Both the position numbers and the translations under genes were made by a program. 64,000 nt of DNA, taken from Agroathelia rolfsii (Eukaryota; Basidiomycota; Agaricomycetes; Amylocorticiales; Amylocorticiaceae). The notes beneath the pieces are model-generated. The model saw only the letters and a list, made by a program, of their open reading frames with translations, was not told the DNA's origin and did no database searches. Of this stretch, positions 60,288 through 64,000 are shown in pieces. Numbering within the stretch: the stretch's first letter is position 1; each line of letters begins with the position of its first letter. The DNA is taken from the NCBI GenBank assembly GCA_018343915.1, contig JABRWF010000008.1, positions 2,790,001-2,854,000 on the forward strand. Direction: 5' to 3'.

Positions 60288-60311
60288 TTTTGTCCACAAC
60301 GGCCGCGGATA
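60288..60311 (-). repeat. Right terminal inverted repeat
   Basis: Reverse complement begins TATCC and contains GTGGACAAAA at the same spacing as the left end. Confidence 0.7.
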
Positions 60312-60317
60312 CGGGCC
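60312..60317. repeat. Target-site duplication, right copy (CGGGCC)
   Basis: Matches 31875-31880. The following bases, GGTCACTGGCCG, match 9 of 12 positions of the sequence after CGGGCC upstream of GH95 copy C. Confidence 0.72.
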
Positions 60318-60670
60318 GGTCACTGGCCGTATATAATTAATTCAGAGACTAGTTTTAGCATTATCCATTGGTGTAGATGAGCATCTAGCTTATATCCAAA
60401 GTTGTTTTCTGCGTTTTAAGTCATGCCATGCATGTAGTATGCATAAATTGCCAATCACAATTCTCCAAAATAAAACATAAGCCACAAAGGATGTAAAAAG
60501 TCAATATAGTCAATCATAAGTGCAGGCATAATCCCTTTTCAGTTAATCAATATCATCTATTGAAAGGTTATATTGATACTAAGTGTAGACTATGTATAGT
60601 CTACCATAAACCTTGTTTAAAGCTACTACTTACTTGTGTGAAAAGTAGAGGGTTGTCATAAGCTATCTCA
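60318..60670. other. Right flank, no gene seen
   Basis: A/T-rich sequence that would have been the distal upstream region of GH95 copy D before insertion. Nothing recognised. Confidence 0.4.
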
Positions 60671-60775
60671 CAGCTAGCTTGAGTGGTGTGGCAATGCTCG
60701 GAGCACTAACTGCTAAGTTGCTCACTGCTGGATAGTAGTTCTGTGGGTTGGTGGAGATACCTTCTTGATATCTCA
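60671..60775. repeat. Direct repeat, copy 1 (~105 bp)
   Basis: Starts CAGCTAGCTTGAGTGGTGTG and is clearly related to 61491-61605 (CAGCTAGCTTGGGCGGTGTG). Shared inner blocks are GAGCACTAACTGCTAA, TGCTCACTGCTGGATAG and ATATCTCAGG. Confidence 0.75.
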
Positions 60776-60792
60776 GGACCTGCAGTGATATG

Positions 60793-60816
60793 TGTCAAGA
60801 GCACACCTAACTCTTG
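60793..60816 (-). mobile_element. LTR-terminus remnant of the gypsy family
   Basis: TGTCAAGAGCACACCTAACT matches, in reverse orientation, the last bases of the gypsy LTR with one difference. Similarity ends after about 24 bp. Confidence 0.5.
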
Positions 60817-61091
60817 CTGTGAAAGTGGCATGCTACCATAGTAGTGCACTGCTTACTTACTCAGGAAGAGCTTGTTGTATATAAATACAAATGTACTGCT
60901 ACTACTACTATAGTTGTACTTTAGGGGCTTAAGGCTACTTAGGACAAATAAAATCATTATATTGCATAGGCATAATGTGCCCTTGTTATATACTACAAAG
61001 TATTTAGGGCAGGTCTATCTAAGATGTCCATGGCTATACACTAACATAGAATAGTCCATATATAGAAGGCAGTGGTAAACTGCCATATATA
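60817..61091. other. A/T-rich spacer
   Basis: Nothing recognised beyond short TACTACTA runs near 60900. Confidence 0.35.
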
Positions 61092-61312
61092 CACTAAGTG
61101 ACAAAACTGTCTCAATATTTGTATTTTTTACAACTTTTGATCTATATCTCCAGAAATAAAATACTTAAAATTATACTAAAAATACTCCTATTAAGTATAC
61201 CATATCTGCTTTAAATTGAGCCCTGTGTCATGTGATTTGGTCAATAAACCATAGAGTTATATATTATTCTTTCAAGGGGTATTATTGAGATAGTTTTGTT
61301 GCCACTTAATTG
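61092..61312. mobile_element. 221 bp Tc1/mariner-like MITE
   Basis: Left end CACTAAGTGACAAAACTGTC and right end (reverse complement) CAATTAAGTGGCAACAAAAC, both continuing into CTCAATA. AGTG...ACAAAACT termini are typical of Tc1-type elements. The interior is A/T-rich and non-coding. Confidence 0.6.
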
Positions 61313-61490
61313 AAATATACTTTTTATAGTAAATACAAGTTATACTATACTAATTATATAAGCAGTGCCACCACACATTTAAGTACTCCCTATTTAGTAT
61401 AAATAAACACAAACAACTCTTAAACTGCTACCACCATTATCTCTATACTACTATGAAACCTTTATTGTCAAGTATCAAGAGCTGCCTTCA

Positions 61491-61605
61491 CAGCTAGCTT
61501 GGGCGGTGTGGCAATGCCCCTGGAGCACTAACTGCTAAAGCTGCTCACTGCTGGATAGCAGCCCTGTGGGTTTGTGGAGTCACCTCTTCAATATCTCAGG
61601 GCCTG
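61491..61605. repeat. Direct repeat, copy 2 (~115 bp)
   Basis: Partner of 60671-60775 in the same orientation, 820 bp apart. The two copies flank the MITE and the LTR remnant and could be relic long terminal repeats. Confidence 0.7.
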
Positions 61606-62176
61606 TGGTAATACAGGTGGTGTGGCAAGCAGTCAGACATATAGCAGGTTGAGCGGGAGGTCTGGCAAGATCAGGTGTAGAGCAAGAGATGTCAAGCCAG
61701 AGGGAGAAAAGCTAGATAAGATACTTAAGGACACTTGAGTCCATAGGTTGACTACTAGCTATGCAGTGGGTGTAGGGCTTGTTTAGGGCCAAACACACTT
61801 AATTTTCTGACTACTGTAACTACTACATCAGGTACAGTACATATATACAAAGTACAGTAGTTGTGAAAATGATAAATAAAGAAATGAGTAAAGAACAATA
61901 AAGACAATAAGTAATAGCATGCACTGTGTGCTCTGGTAGTTGTGCCATGCTATGTACAAAGTCGGGGATATATTCCTTTAGAACCATTGGTAGTCTAATC
62001 ATTGATTAGAGTACAATCAAGAGGGAGAACCAAGCATAATCATCCCAGATAGGAAAGATGCACTAGTGTGGACATATGGCAACTTCAGGGATTGATGTCA
62101 AGAAGGTCAGTCAATATATGGAATGCTCTGATAGGCAGAAGCACATTAGTGATGGGAAGGAAGCACGAAGGGAGGC
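61606..62176. other. Repeat-rich flank, no gene seen
   Basis: About 570 bp with no supported coding region. Confidence 0.35.
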
Positions 62177-62364
62177 TGTTGGATAATAAGGACAATACAC
62201 AGCTATGAATATAGTATGTACTTTTATATGCGTCAGAACAATTATTCTTTTTGTATCTTTTGTAGTCTTTTATCTTATGTCTCACAATTAACGTATATGT
62301 ATAAAACCGATACATTTTATCTACCGAATATACAAGTCATTTTCTCATCACATTTATTCCAACA
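62177..62364 (+). repeat. Ty1/copia 5' LTR (188 bp)
   Basis: Begins TGTTGGA and ends TCCAACA, a perfect 7 bp inverted terminus. It directly precedes a PBS-like segment and a copia gag gene. Confidence 0.8.
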
Positions 62365-62381
62365 TGTTATGAGCCCTGAGC
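62365..62381 (+). other. Copia primer-binding site candidate
   Basis: TGTTATGAGCCCTGAGC immediately follows the LTR. The position is that of a tRNA-type PBS; the tRNA is not identified. Confidence 0.5.
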
Positions 62382-62465
62382 TTTAACTAACTTCATTTAA
62401 ACCCGCTGCTTATAACTCTGAACTCTCTCTGCTTATCACACCCTTGATTGACACTTGCCGATACA

Positions 62466-63337
62466 ATGTCAAAAGATACTTCCACCAGTGATCTCGGCCG
62501 TATGGACCACCTTCATGGTGCCGAAAACTATAGTGCATGGAAATGGAAAATGGAAGACGTACTTGAGGAGCTGGGGCTCCTTGGTCATGTAAAAGGTGAA
62601 ATTACTCAACCGGAGGAGAGCAAAACTACAGAATGCCAGGAATGGAATCAGAAGCAGCGGAAGGCGCTTCGGGTGATCCAATTGCATGTGGCTGAGAAAG
62701 TGGCCAGCACCCTTGCTATGGCTGAAACCGGTATGCAGGCCTGGAATATTTTGAAAAATTGTTTTCAGGCTTCGGGTGATTATGCAGCACTCACACTCAG
62801 ACAGAAAATGTACCGAACTTTTTGTTCGGAGGGTGAGTCCGTCGAGGAGTTTATTAATAAATTCAAAGGATGGCAGGATGAACTACAGCTTATGAACAAG
62901 CAGTTAACTGGTGAAGATTTTTGTTATTTACTTATGTCAGCTTTATCAGATTCGTGGGAGCCATTCATCAAAGCGGCGTCAGGAGAGGATTACAAAGATC
63001 TGGAGAAGCTGATGTCAAAGATTGCCGAGGAGGATAACCAGCTCCAGGTGCGGCATGGAACCGATGAGACCACACTTGCCTTTAAAGGTAAGGCTGGAGG
63101 TCGAAGCAGTGGAAAAGCACCAGTAGAATGCTTTAATTGTGGTAAAAAGGGTCATATTGCTAAATTTTGTAGGTCTAAGGGCAAGAAAAAGGATGATGGC
63201 GCAGCCACTGGCATGGCCAAGTCATTTCCTATTACAGCAGAAGCCCTACTCAGCGAAAAGGATGAAAATTTATGGCTGGGCGATACAGGTGCCAGCATAC
63301 ATGTAGCATTTGACAAATCATTTTTTAGGAACTACAC
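62466..63337 (+). pseudogene. Ty1/copia Gag-protease, cut by an LTR insertion
   Basis: ATG 62466 (MSKDTSTSDLGRMDHLHGAE). A Gag domain of the UBN2/copia type is present: NYSAWKWKMEDVLEELGLL, AWNILKNCFQASGDYAALTL and FINKFKGWQDELQLM. A zinc knuckle CFNCGKKGHIAKFC follows, then the start of the aspartic protease with WLGDTGASIHV. At 63338 the frame runs into an inserted gypsy-family LTR and ends shortly after at a stop around 63465. The rest of pol would lie beyond the insertion, outside the window. Confidence 0.88.
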
Positions 63338-64000
63338 TGTTATAAGTCGCTCGATGTATTGTAATTTTATTTTGAATTTTTCACTATTTCTCCGAATTTT
63401 TCCTGATTTTTCTCTATTTTTTGATATATATATTGTATATTACGTAAACACATACTCTGATGACTAAGCAAGTCATGTGACCAGTCGACCACGTGACTGG
63501 CCATCATGTGACCACTAGTCATGTGACATATTATGTAAACAAGAGTCTAGAGCATGGGTCCGGATCATGACACCACTTTGACTCGCTATAACTAATAATG
63601 GTGCGATATCACGCCATACTTAGCATTACTGCGCACAGACCACGTAGCTGCGCACAGACCAGGTAGAATTAGTATATAACCCTGTAGTGCCTCTACCTGA
63701 AGACCTCAGATTCGTTCTCTTCGTCTTCAGGTAAGCACAGTAGTGCTTTGTACTAGATAGATGCTAACATAATAAAAACCTTCGTCTTCAGAGCCCCTCA
63801 CCTCTCAAGGCGTGACTGCCTGTCTCCCCCTCTCTCTCTATCATCCTCCAAATCCCTTAGGCTTGGTGCCAGAGGGTTACTGCGTGCTCTGTGCTGCAGT
63901 AGTTAAAGAGGTCGCTTAGTGCCCCTCTTCCGTTAGCACGCATAAGACAGGTCCAGGCCTTTGGCTGACCATTTGCGTAGCTGTATACACTACATAGTGC
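63338..64000 (+). mobile_element. Third gypsy-family LTR, truncated by the window edge
   Basis: Starts TGTTATAAGTCG and follows the 34279/40492 LTRs throughout, with scattered substitutions. It includes the CATGTGAC cluster, the TATATAA box and the CAGATTCGTTCT start region. The bases before it, TACAC (63333-63337), are the expected left target duplication. It may be a solo LTR or the left end of a second full element. Confidence 0.9.

Larger units (their letters stand above)
31881..60311. mobile_element. 28.4 kb TIR-bounded giant DNA element carrying a TET/JBP-like gene
   Basis: The ends start TATCC on both strands and share GTGGACAAAA, matching at 19 of 24 positions as inverted repeats. 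Each is followed inward by long A/T arrays. The flanks carry a perfect 6 bp duplication. Similarity to the region upstream of GH95 copy C stops at the left junction and weakly resumes after the right one, which independently supports both boundaries. Without the nested gypsy element its own length is about 21.3 kb. Cargo in order: integrase-core transposase (plus, broken), gene B (plus, interrupted), TET/JBP-like dioxygenase (minus), small gene (plus), satellites, zinc-finger/caspase-like gene (minus), long basic protein (plus), HECT-like gene (minus). A 6 bp duplication, termini beginning TAT and an integrase-like transposase are reminiscent of what I recall of the IS3EU superfamily. That assignment is tentative. 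Confidence 0.75.

Noticed and set aside
31881..60311. Giant element as a Maverick/Polinton
   Set aside because: 6 bp duplication and an integrase fit, but no protein-primed polymerase B, packaging ATPase, capsid or long inverted repeats are visible.
31881..60311. Giant element as a Starship or Helitron
   Set aside because: No tyrosine-recombinase captain at one end and no Rep-helicase; inverted ends with a 6 bp duplication argue for a DDE mechanism.
31881..60311. Giant element as a KDZ transposon
   Set aside because: A TET/JBP gene is present, but I found no KDZ transposase or its typical cysteine-cluster domains.
61491..61605. SINE or tRNA-like element in the direct repeat
   Set aside because: Only weak A-box/B-box resemblance and no poly-A tail or cloverleaf.

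Overview
The window looks like a chromosome segment of a basidiomycete fungus, probably an agaricomycete. The genes are dense and rich in 50-60 bp GT-AG introns. There is a tandem family of secreted GH95-type glycosidases, a chromodomain Ty3/gypsy retrotransposon, a Ty1/copia element, and a TET/JBP-type DNA dioxygenase gene of the kind that has expanded in mushroom-forming fungi. I cannot name the species.

Layout. 1-12.0 kb is ordinary housekeeping sequence: a long disordered Ser/Pro-rich protein (minus strand, running off the left edge), a multi-pass membrane protein (plus), an ESA1-type MYST histone acetyltransferase (minus), and threonine synthase (plus, divergent from ESA1 across a 245 bp promoter). 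12.05-31.6 kb is a head-to-tail array of four GH95 (alpha-L-fucosidase family) genes, all minus strand, each 3.96-3.99 kb with about 20 exons and a signal peptide. A decayed fragment of a fifth copy and a small MITE lie between copies C and D.

31,881-60,311 is the most interesting part. It is one 28.4 kb mobile element with imperfect 24 bp terminal inverted repeats and a perfect 6 bp target duplication (CGGGCC). It is inserted in the upstream region of GH95 copy D, and the same region of copy C serves as a paralogous empty site. It carries a broken integrase-core (DDE) transposase, an uncharacterised gene, a TET/JBP-type 2-oxoglutarate dioxygenase, a zinc-finger protein with a possible caspase-like core, a long nuclear-looking protein, a HECT-like protein, and several satellite arrays built on a GCTGAA motif. 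No KDZ transposase, polymerase B or Starship captain is visible, so the element matches none of the large fungal element classes I know.

Nested inside it, at codon 4/5 of the second gene, is a young 7.2 kb chromodomain Ty3/gypsy element (959 bp LTRs with three differences noticed, TSD CCCGT). It has what look like a Tf1-type self-priming site and a canonical -1 frameshift heptamer between gag and pol. To the right (60.3-64 kb) is a repeat-rich flank: a Tc1-like MITE, a ~105 bp direct repeat, an LTR remnant, and a copia element (LTR, PBS, gag) interrupted by a third, diverged LTR of the gypsy family that runs off the window.

The element shows repeated decay. Three in-frame stops (transposase, gypsy gag, zinc-finger gene) can each be explained by a single C-to-T change at CpA or CpG, which fits methylation or RIP-like silencing of an element that itself carries a methylcytosine-oxidase-like gene.
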